The notes beneath the pieces were generated by a model. It was not told the origin of the DNA. It worked only from the letters and a program-made list of their open reading frames with translations, and made no database searches. From Methanococcus vannielii SB (GTDB taxonomy: Archaea > AGJL01 > Methanococci > Methanococcales > Methanococcaceae): a stretch of DNA of 64,000 bases. Positions 1-5,906 of this stretch are shown in pieces. The translations under genes and the position numbers were made by a program. The DNA is taken from the NCBI RefSeq assembly GCF_000017165.1, contig NC_009634.1, positions 1,286,552 to 1,350,551 on the forward strand, in the 5' to 3' direction. Numbering within the stretch: the stretch's first letter is position 1; each line of letters opens with the position of its first letter.

Positions 1-320
1 CTAATAATCAATACGGTAGCTACTTTGCAATTGGTACTTCTAGAGGTGGTACTAATACCCAAAACATATACTTTGATAATTTTCGTGTTAGAAAATATGC
101 AGCAATTGAACCTACATCAAAAGTTTACCCCTTATCAAAAACAATAGGTTTAAACTACATTTCACCAAAAAGGTCAGATGGAACAAAATATACGCTTTCA
201 ACAGATTACAGCATTTATTATGAAGAAGCAGATGGCTATCCTTCAATAATAGACAGGCTTGCCGGAAAAGACGTTAAAACATGGAACCTTGGCTATGGAA
301 TTAAATTAATGGGTTATTAA
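1..320 (+). CDS. C-terminal fragment of a DUF2341-type surface protein (5' cut by window edge)
   Basis: An open frame runs from the left edge to a TAA at 318-320, giving about 105 residues. The segment YFDNFRVRKYAAIEPT, at roughly residues 22-37 of the fragment, resembles the end of DUF2341 / concanavalin-like modules found in large secreted archaeal proteins. It is followed by a Tyr-rich tail ending in GIKLMGY. There is no internal start with a ribosome binding site, so this is the tail of a longer gene. It probably belongs to a cell-surface or secreted protein. The family call rests on a short motif and should be read as likely rather than certain. Confidence 0.6.
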   Translation, partial: NNQYGSYFAIGTSRGGTNTQNIYFDNFRVRKYAAIEPTSKVYPLSKTIGLNYISPKRSDGTKYTLSTDYSIYYEEADGYPSIIDRLAGKDVKTWNLGYGIKLMGY

Positions 321-342
321 AAAAATAAATTAAAAATAAATC

Positions 343-615
343 TTATTCAATTTTTTCTAATTTTCCTTCGATAAATTCCAAAATGCATTTATCGACGTCT
401 TCAAATTCGCAAAAATAACTTTCAAATTTAGCGTTTAATTTTTTCTGTTCATTTAAAATAATTGCGTTAGGTTTTTCTTTTAGCATTTCTTCAAAGGATA
501 GTACAGTCTTTGTATCAACCACTTCTTTTTCTGAAATTTTAAATATTAAGAAATAATTTGCAGATTTAACGCTTGAAATAGCATCCATATCCATTGGAAC
601 TGCAACATTAATCAT
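343..615 (-). CDS. Small NifX-like protein (90 aa)
   Basis: The 90-residue protein starts MINVAVPMD and continues with KSANYFLIFKISEKEVVDTKTV. This layout of a short N-terminal strand, then the yFLIfkv strand, resembles the start of dinitrogenase iron-molybdenum cofactor (NifX/NifB C-terminal) domains. The expected histidine in the 'HFGRA' segment is absent. A GGTGG ribosome binding site precedes the ATG. It lies 9 bases downstream of mptD on the same strand and is likely the last gene of that transcript. The fold assignment is by eye, and a role in metal cofactor handling is only a possibility. Confidence 0.55.
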   Translation of the reverse strand: MINVAVPMDMDAISSVKSANYFLIFKISEKEVVDTKTVLSFEEMLKEKPNAIILNEQKKLNAKFESYFCEFEDVDKCILEFIEGKLEKIE

Positions 616-624
616 TTTTCCACC

Positions 625-1005
625 TTAAATTTTTTCAACATACATCAAAGGGTAATCAAGTTCTTTAATGTATTTTAATCGTAAAATTACTGAATTTTCT
701 TCTTCTTTTGTATTTACCGTTAACGATACATCAAGCATGTTTCCATCAAGGGATACATATTTTCCTTCTTCAATATCAAGAATAATTGAAACAGAAATGT
801 CTTTAATAAATGGCTGGTTTTTTAAGGATTCTGAAATTGCAAGTTCTAAACTTTTTTTAGTTTTATTACTTACTGGAGTTCCAACAAACTGGTGAAATAA
901 TGCCCCAAGAGATATTCCTCCTTCAAAAACGGCTCTTTCTCTTTCAGTTAGATTTTTAAAATATGAATTAAAAATTTCACTATTTTCAAGTTTTTTTTCT
1001 GCCAT
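625..1005 (-). CDS. mptD: Archaeal dihydroneopterin aldolase, MptD family
   Basis: This 126-residue protein carries the segment TERERAVFEGGISLGALFHQF, split here as TERERAVFEGG and SLGALFHQFVGTPVS (about residues 20-46), which is characteristic of the archaeal MptD family (PF04038). The family cleaves 7,8-dihydroneopterin to 6-hydroxymethyl-dihydropterin and glycolaldehyde in tetrahydromethanopterin synthesis, so it is expected to act in the cytoplasm. The length matches the family. The start has a GGTG site whose bases overlap the end of the DHH gene just upstream (gap of one base), so translation may be coupled. A second methanopterin gene, the beta-RFAP synthase, lies at 29816-30793. Confidence 0.8.
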   Translation of the reverse strand: MAEKKLENSEIFNSYFKNLTERERAVFEGGISLGALFHQFVGTPVSNKTKKSLELAISESLKNQPFIKDISVSIILDIEEGKYVSLDGNMLDVSLTVNTKEEENSVILRLKYIKELDYPLMYVEKI

Positions 1006-1006
1006 T

Positions 1007-2011
1007 TTAACACCTTAATTCTTCTTTAAGTGTTTCTATACATATCGAAAGTACTTCTTTTACTGCTTCTTCTTTTGATATTTCCTTGTTCCATGGTGCA
1101 TTTAGTCCAGCAGCTTCTTCATGGCCTCCGCCTTCACCACCTAACTTTTTAGCAACTTTTTCCATCAAACTTCCCATATGAACTTTTTTTGAAACTGACT
1201 TTCTACTCCTAACACTCACTCGTATTTCTTTATCTTTTTTTCTTGCGGCAACAACAAATGAAACATCCGCACCAATACTTACAATAGTTTTTGCACACGA
1301 TGCTTCATGTGAACTTGCATTTGAAATTGAAATTACATAATTTCCCAAATCGATTATTTCCATTCTACTACATGACTTTAAATGGGCAATTCTTTTACTT
1401 GGGTCACTTTCCTGACTTAAAAGATATAGTATTTTTTGAAAACTGATTTCTTTTATAAGCCATGAAATAGTGTTAAATGTTGATTCTTTTGCAAGCTTTA
1501 AATGTTTTGTATCGTACAATATCCCTAAAAGAAGTGCAGTTCGAATATTTTTTGGAGGATATATATTCATTTCCCGAAAAATATCTGAAACGATTTCGCA
1601 AGTTGAAGTTGAATTTTCATCAACAATTAAAACCTTACAAAGGCTTGATAAATCTGTTTTTCTATGGTGGTCAATTAAAATTACGTCTGAATTTAAAAAA
1701 TCTTTTTTATTTACTGTAATTTGATTTAAAGATGAAGTATCAATTAAAAAAACGGTTTTTGGTAATTTTGGATACTCGATAATTTCGATATCCTCATTTA
1801 ATTCGGTTAAAATAGCTCTTGAAAGTTTGCTTACGGAGTCAGCTGATATTCTCACGTTTTTTTCTTTCAATTTTTTTTTCGAAAAACTGTTTGCAAGGTA
1901 TTTTAAACCAATTGCAGCACAAACTGCATCGGGATCAGCGTTATGGTGGCATAATAGTAAAATATCTTCTTCTTTTAAATAATCTTTTAAAATTTCTAAA
2001 TCTTTTTTCAT
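1007..2011 (-). CDS. DHH-DHHA1 family phosphoesterase (RecJ/NrnA-like)
   Basis: The 334-residue protein has the DHH-superfamily motif HHNADPDAVCAA near residue 22, an IDHH motif near residue 115, and the DHHA1 motif GGGHEEAAG near residue 295. These are the metal-binding and phosphoester-binding motifs of the family. Members hydrolyse nanoRNA, pAp or cyclic dinucleotides, or act as RecJ-like nucleases; the substrate here cannot be told from sequence. It follows prefoldin beta in the same direction and nearly abuts mptD. A second, larger DHH protein with a TrkA-N domain is encoded at 37279-38742. Confidence 0.8.
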   Translation of the reverse strand: MKKDLEILKDYLKEEDILLLCHHNADPDAVCAAIGLKYLANSFSKKKLKEKNVRISADSVSKLSRAILTELNEDIEIIEYPKLPKTVFLIDTSSLNQITVNKKDFLNSDVILIDHHRKTDLSSLCKVLIVDENSTSTCEIVSDIFREMNIYPPKNIRTALLLGILYDTKHLKLAKESTFNTISWLIKEISFQKILYLLSQESDPSKRIAHLKSCSRMEIIDLGNYVISISNASSHEASCAKTIVSIGADVSFVVAARKKDKEIRVSVRSRKSVSKKVHMGSLMEKVAKKLGGEGGGHEEAAGLNAPWNKEISKEEAVKEVLSICIETLKEELRC

Positions 2012-2056
2012 AACGAGAACCCTAAAAAAATAATTAATATATATTAAAAATAGAAA

Positions 2057-2398
2057 TTAATGGCCTTGACCGATAACCTTTTGAAGGTTTTCTTGTAATT
2101 CGGCGTATCTTTTCTGCATCTTTTCTTCCTGTTTTTCAAAAGTTGCAACTCTTAACTTCATTGTTTCCATTTTTTCGCTTAATTCTTCTTTTACTTCATC
2201 TTTATTTCTTTTAACGAGTATTCCGCCTGCCATTTTGAATACTTCGTCTGAAGTTGACTTTTCCATTTCTTCAACGGCTTTTTCCATTTCTTTTAACTGG
2301 GTTTCAAACTGCTGTTTTTGATACATTATCATTTGTAACTGTTGTTGAAGCTGTTGAAACTGCATTAACTGATTTTGAACATTTGGAGGTAATTCCAT
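2057..2398 (-). CDS. pfdB: Prefoldin subunit beta
   Basis: The 113-residue protein has the classical beta-prefoldin layout. An N-terminal coiled coil (residues 1-45, rich in Q and L heptads) leads to a central hairpin containing [17 protein letters not shown], followed by a second long coiled coil to the C-terminus. It assembles with alpha subunits into the jellyfish-shaped chaperone that hands unfolded proteins to the thermosome in the cytoplasm. The gene follows pcc1 in the superoperon, as in many archaea. A GAGG site precedes the ATG. Confidence 0.93.
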   Translation of the reverse strand: MELPPNVQNQLMQFQQLQQQLQMIMYQKQQFETQLKEMEKAVEEMEKSTSDEVFKMAGGILVKRNKDEVKEELSEKMETMKLRVATFEKQEEKMQKRYAELQENLQKVIGQGH

Positions 2399-2454
2399 GA
2401 TTTCAATCCTCTTTTTAATTTAATCATTTTTAAACTCATTTTATTTATCGACTA

Positions 2455-2724
2455 TTATTCATTTTCAGTTAGTTTATATATACCTTCTGCAACGTTTATC
2501 CAACGAAGGTATGAATAAATGGATGCTTTTAAAATGCTTAATTCATCTGAAACACAAACTATTTTTATTACGCAATTATCTAAGCTCATTTCACATTTTG
2601 ATTTTATTTGTGAGTCACTATGCTCTAAAAAAACAGAATTAAAGATAATTTCGGCTTTTTTTGGATTTTCAAAAACCAGTTCCAAATCGAATTTTGGCAG
2701 GTTACTGATATTTTTACAGTTCAT
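2455..2724 (-). CDS. pcc1: KEOPS complex subunit Pcc1
   Basis: The 89-residue protein ends with the segment ILKASIYSYLRWINVAEGIY, which matches the conserved C-terminal helix (ASxNSYLRWI) of Pcc1. Pcc1 is the dimerisation subunit of KEOPS, which makes the t6A base at position 37 of ANN-decoding tRNAs together with Kae1, Bud32 and Cgi121. None of those partners is encoded in this window. The gene begins 8 bases after the Brix gene stop and precedes prefoldin beta, the usual archaeal position, which supports the call. Confidence 0.85.
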   Translation of the reverse strand: MNCKNISNLPKFDLELVFENPKKAEIIFNSVFLEHSDSQIKSKCEMSLDNCVIKIVCVSDELSILKASIYSYLRWINVAEGIYKLTENE

Positions 2725-2732
2725 TTTTTCAA

Positions 2733-3224
2733 CTATTCAATATCCATCAAAACAACGGTTTTTACTTTTATACTTGGGCCGATATTTTCCAAACCATCAT
2801 GGATTTCAATATAAAATGTGGAACTATCAACGTATTTAAAGTGCAATGCGGTACTAAAATTACATTCATCGTACTTTAATTTGCTAAATAGGAAATCGTA
2901 AAATAAGCCTTTTAAGTGCTCTGTTTTTTTATCGAAGAGTGAACCAATATTTCCAGATGTTTTAAAAACTTTTCCTGAAACTTCCCTTTGCAGTTTTAAA
3001 GAAATATTCATTGATAAAATTTTATTTAGCTTAAAATCGTATAATTTTAACCTTGCAGGGTTTCCTTTAAATTCCTCAATGATTACAATATCCTTTTTAT
3101 TTTCTACAATTTCTGAGAGAGCAACTTTGCCCCGATTTTGGACTTCAAAGTTGAAAACTCTTGCAAGGTCATTTACAAAACTTCTAGTACGCTGTGAAGG
3201 TTTTCTTGAAGTTGTAATTATCAT
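2733..3224 (-). CDS. Archaeal Brix-domain ribosome biogenesis protein
   Basis: The 163-residue protein starts MIITTSRKPSQRTRSFVNDLARVF, shown here as TTSRKPSQRTRSF. This is the typical start of archaeal single-domain Brix (Imp4-like) proteins. A later segment, IVIIEEFKGNPARLKLYDF, fits the sigma70-like motif region. Brix proteins help assemble ribosomal subunits. The ATG overlaps the TAA of rpoP by one base (TAATG), indicating translational coupling. The position between rpoP and pcc1 matches the conserved archaeal superoperon. Confidence 0.87.
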   Translation of the reverse strand: MIITTSRKPSQRTRSFVNDLARVFNFEVQNRGKVALSEIVENKKDIVIIEEFKGNPARLKLYDFKLNKILSMNISLKLQREVSGKVFKTSGNIGSLFDKKTEHLKGLFYDFLFSKLKYDECNFSTALHFKYVDSSTFYIEIHDGLENIGPSIKVKTVVLMDIE

Positions 3225-3364
3225 TATCTAGCCTGTACTTTCTTGACTACTCTGGGCCTCAATTTTATCAATACCCTGTTACTACAGTGAGGGCATTTTG
3301 CCTTTAATCCAATTTCCTCAAGAGTGACGATTTTTCCGCAGTTGGAACACCTGTACTCTGCCAT
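3224..3364 (-). CDS. rpoP: DNA-directed RNA polymerase subunit P (Rpo12)
   Basis: This 46-residue protein reads MAEYRCSNCGK, then CPHCSNRVLIKLRP and the basic tail VVKKVQAR. The two CxxC pairs (YRCSNCG and KCPHCS) bind one zinc ion, and the C-terminus anchors the subunit on Rpo3/Rpo10. Family members are 44-50 residues, so this is full length. The stop codon overlaps the Brix gene start by one base. It is flanked by eL43 upstream, the standard archaeal arrangement. Confidence 0.93.
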   Translation of the reverse strand: MAEYRCSNCGKIVTLEEIGLKAKCPHCSNRVLIKLRPRVVKKVQAR

Positions 3365-3419
3365 AAATACCACCTAAAAAAAGCTTAAAATAAAAATAAA
3401 TGGTTTAAAAATAATTAAA

Positions 3420-3710
3420 TTAAATTTCTCTACTTTTACTTTCGATAACTCTTCGGATAGCCTTTGTAACTACCTTACCAGCACCGGTTTCTGGAGTGTA
3501 TGCGCCACCTGCAATTTTTGCACCGCATTTGTCACATACCCAAATTGAAGTTCCTGCTCTTTTTAATTTAGGGAATGCACAAACAGGGCACTTGTATTCT
3601 TTGTTCTGTTTAATTTCAACGTCTCTTAATCTTACTCTGATTTTTCTACCGTATCTTGGTCCGAATCTTCCAGCTGAACCAATTTTCTTTGTGTGGCTAA
3701 ATTCTACCAT
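3420..3710 (-). CDS. rpl37ae: Ribosomal protein eL43 (L37Ae)
   Basis: The 96-residue protein starts MVEFSHTKKIGSAGRFGPRYG and contains a zinc finger, CPVCAFPKLKRAGTSIWVCDKCG (in parts CPVC and CDKC), as in L37Ae. It is a large-subunit protein. An upstream ATG at 3734 is in frame, but the ATG at 3710 is preceded by GGTGAAATA and gives the family length, so 3710 is preferred. In most archaea the exosome genes rrp4, rrp41 and rrp42 sit between SBDS and this gene. Here only 29 bases separate them. Confidence 0.93.
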   Translation of the reverse strand: MVEFSHTKKIGSAGRFGPRYGRKIRVRLRDVEIKQNKEYKCPVCAFPKLKRAGTSIWVCDKCGAKIAGGAYTPETGAGKVVTKAIRRVIESKSREI

Positions 3711-3739
3711 TATTTCACCTGTTTCTATCCGCAAATTGA

Positions 3740-4444
3740 TTAGTCGTATTTTTTAAGTACTTTTGTTTGAACAGTTCCTTTCGTAAGTTTATTTAAGTGT
3801 AAGTAAAATTCACTTTCGATACCGCTTGGAATTTCAATTACAAAAACAAGGGAGCCGTCCCCCGACCATTCTTCCTGTTTGGTACTGCCGTATTCATGAA
3901 TTGTATGGTATGCAGTCCCTGCAAATTCACCAGGGATTTTAACTACAATATCCCTTTTTTCAAACTTAATGGGTAAAAGTTTCCTCAATTCCTTTATAAT
4001 TTTAGGGACCTGTTCTTCAGCGCTTTTATAAATATCAACGCTAATTCTGGCTTCTTCCATAGCATTTTCAATCCTTTTTGGCGGATGGGGAGCATCAGTC
4101 TGGGGGTTAATCGTGTTTCTTGAAATCAATGACACGATCTGTTTTCGCTTTTGTTCATGTATTTCTTTCCTTTGATTGGCGGTTAACTGGACCTGTCCTT
4201 TTATTAAAATCTGTTCTGCTATTTCCAAAGGGTTTATCGTTTCAAAAATCTTTAGTAGCATTTCATCTGGAACTTTTTCTCCCTTTCCAGAGTCCTTGTA
4301 GACTGCCTCAGCAGCTAAGATTTCCGATATTGCTATTGGCTGACCTTCTTTAAATTTGGCTGCCAAATATGGATCAACGAGTATTTCGAATTTTTCCCCA
4401 TGTGATTGAAGTCGTGCTATAACAGCATTGTCCAATGACACCAT
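3740..4444 (-). CDS. sdo1: Ribosome maturation protein SBDS (Sdo1)
   Basis: The 234-residue protein shows the three SBDS domains: an N-terminal FYSH domain (residues 1-90, starting VIARLQSHGEKFEILVDP), a central helical domain containing NPQTDAPHPPKRIENAM, and a C-terminal ferredoxin-like domain. The length matches archaeal SBDS. Together with aEF2 it is expected to release aIF6 from new 60S-type subunits. A GGGGAT site precedes the ATG. It lies between psmA and eL43 in the superoperon. Confidence 0.95.
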   Translation of the reverse strand: MVSLDNAVIARLQSHGEKFEILVDPYLAAKFKEGQPIAISEILAAEAVYKDSGKGEKVPDEMLLKIFETINPLEIAEQILIKGQVQLTANQRKEIHEQKRKQIVSLISRNTINPQTDAPHPPKRIENAMEEARISVDIYKSAEEQVPKIIKELRKLLPIKFEKRDIVVKIPGEFAGTAYHTIHEYGSTKQEEWSGDGSLVFVIEIPSGIESEFYLHLNKLTKGTVQTKVLKKYD

Positions 4445-4542
4445 ATGTATCCCCTCTTTTATTTATATACCTTTCCACGCATTAAACAAAACACGAATAT
4501 AAGATTTTATTACAAAATTAGCATAATTTGAGGAGATTATTT

Positions 4543-5322
4543 CTATTCTATATTTTCAGTAGCCTTCTTTTTTTCAGCCTCTTCGTTTTCTACTTTTATT
4601 TTATCATATACTTTTTTTACAATTTTTTCAATTTCAAAAACAGTTATTTTTTCGACCAATTTTCCGGTATCTTTTACAATTGCCATGTCTATATTTTCAG
4701 GCTTTAATTCTTCAGTAGTTTTACTTAAAGCGTAAATTGCAAGTTCCATACCTTCACTAACGCTCATATTTTCGTCGTATTTTTCTTCAAGAATTTCCAT
4801 TGCAACAGGCCGTCCTGAACCGATTGCAGTAGCTTTGTATTCAATTAAAGCTCCACTAGGGTCAGTTTCAAAGAGCCTTGCACTGTGTCTATCAATTCCG
4901 GTTATCAAAAGTGCCAAACCAAAAGGCCTTGCACCTCCGTGGTGAGTATACGCTTGTTTAATATCGCAGATTTTTTTTGCAAGTGCTTCGACAGTAATCG
5001 CTTCGCCATATGATATTCTATTTACTTGAGCTTCAACCCTTGCCCTATCAATTAAAACTCTTGCATCAGCAACCAGACCTGATGTAGCAGCTACAATATG
5101 GTCGTCAATTTGAAATATCTTTTCAATTGATGAAACATCAATTAATTTACTTGTAATTCTTCTGTCAACGGCTAAAACAACACCGTCTTTACATTTAATG
5201 CCTACCGCAGTAGTTCCTCGCCTTACGGCTTCTCGTGCATATTCTACCTGGTAAAGTCGTCCTTCTGGGCTGAATATGGTTATTGCCCTATCGTATCCTG
5301 ATGCTGGAACCATTTGTTGCAT
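4543..5322 (-). CDS. psmA: Proteasome alpha subunit
   Basis: The 259-residue protein begins MQQMVPASGYDRAITIFSPEG, which includes the alpha-ring signature (YDRAITIFSPEGRLYQVEYA). It lacks the N-terminal Thr nucleophile of beta subunits, as expected. Alpha subunits form the outer rings and gate of the 20S proteasome. The C-terminus has a Lys/Glu-rich extension. A strong GAGGAGG site precedes the ATG. It heads the superoperon, and its promoter region is shared with the divergent selenoprotein gene. Confidence 0.97.
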   Translation of the reverse strand: MQQMVPASGYDRAITIFSPEGRLYQVEYAREAVRRGTTAVGIKCKDGVVLAVDRRITSKLIDVSSIEKIFQIDDHIVAATSGLVADARVLIDRARVEAQVNRISYGEAITVEALAKKICDIKQAYTHHGGARPFGLALLITGIDRHSARLFETDPSGALIEYKATAIGSGRPVAMEILEEKYDENMSVSEGMELAIYALSKTTEELKPENIDMAIVKDTGKLVEKITVFEIEKIVKKVYDKIKVENEEAEKKKATENIE

Positions 5323-5396
5323 GTAATTTCCTCCTCTGTTTAAATTATTAATTTTAAATTAAAAATCAACGGATATAATTACTACTTTTTAATGAA

Positions 5397-5411
5397 TTTT
5401 TATATATATCT
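5397..5411. promoter_or_regulatory. Near-palindromic TATA element between psmA and the selenoprotein gene
   Basis: The sequence TTTTTATATATATC at this position fits the methanococcal box A on the plus strand. Its complement also reads as a TATA box. It lies about 85-95 bases from both start codons (psmA at 5322 and the HesB-like gene at 5494), so one element could drive both directions. A plus-strand start would fall near 5435. Confidence 0.45.
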
Positions 5412-5493
5412 ATCCTTTTTATACTGAATTTCTTGTCTAACAATATTAATATATTAGAAAATCTAATGTATTTACATATAGGAAGGTGAAATT

Positions 5494-5790
5494 ATGATAC
5501 CTGTAACTATATCCGATGAAGCATTGGAATTTATTTCCGAAAAATTAAAAAATGCTAATAAAAAGGATATTATAGTTTTTTTTGAGGGCTTCGGCTGAGG
5601 AGGGCCTAAATTTGGAATAGATGTAGCAAGCAAAATCATGGATACGGATGAAAAAATTTTTGAAGGCGAATTTAATATCTATATTGATAAAATGGCAAAA
5701 CAGGTATTAAATGAAGTCTATATAATTGTTAAAAAGTCCGTATTTAGTGGTAAATACCTTGCAGTTAAGGGAGCTGGCGGCTGCTGTTAA
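5494..5790 (+). CDS. HesB/IscA-like selenoprotein (in-frame UGA = Sec35)
   Basis: The ATG at 5494 follows an AGGTG site, and the frame runs to TAA at 5788-5790 with one in-frame TGA at 5596-5598. Reading it as selenocysteine gives 98 residues: MIPVTISDEALEFISEKL, then EGFG-Sec-GGPKFG, and a C-terminus ending KGAGGCC. The HesB/IscA family places a cysteine near residue 35 and a C-terminal cysteine pair; Sec takes the place of the first and CC the second. HesB-like selenoproteins are an established family in methanococci. The conserved sequence continues normally after the TGA, which argues against a pseudogene. The exact function of this version is unknown; Fe-S or metal handling is inferred from the fold. 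Confidence 0.87.
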
Positions 5791-5817
5791 TTAAAAACCT
5801 GAAATCAGGATTAATAA
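5788..5817 (+). promoter_or_regulatory. Candidate archaeal SECIS element in the 3' UTR
   Basis: Directly after the stop codon lies a hairpin: TTAA (5791-5794), AAA, CCTG (5798-5801), loop AAAT, CAGG (5806-5809), A, TTAA (5811-5814). This has the shape of an archaeal SECIS, with a lower helix, an asymmetric purine internal loop with three bases on the 5' side and one A on the 3' side, and a short upper helix. Archaeal SECIS elements sit in the 3' UTR, as here. The known consensus internal loop is GAA/A, whereas this one reads AAA/A. The lower helix is all A-U. Confidence 0.55.
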
Positions 5818-5906
5818 CTTAACCGCCATTAATATTTATTTTTTTAATTTTTTTAATCGTTGTAATTTACCGATGTTATTTTATTAAATTTAATTTAGAT
5901 TATAAT

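Noticed and set aside
5494-5790. HesB-like gene as a pseudogene with a nonsense codon
   Set aside because: Sequence after the TGA keeps the expected pattern to a normal C-terminus with CC, the TGA replaces a conserved Cys, and a SECIS-like hairpin follows the stop.
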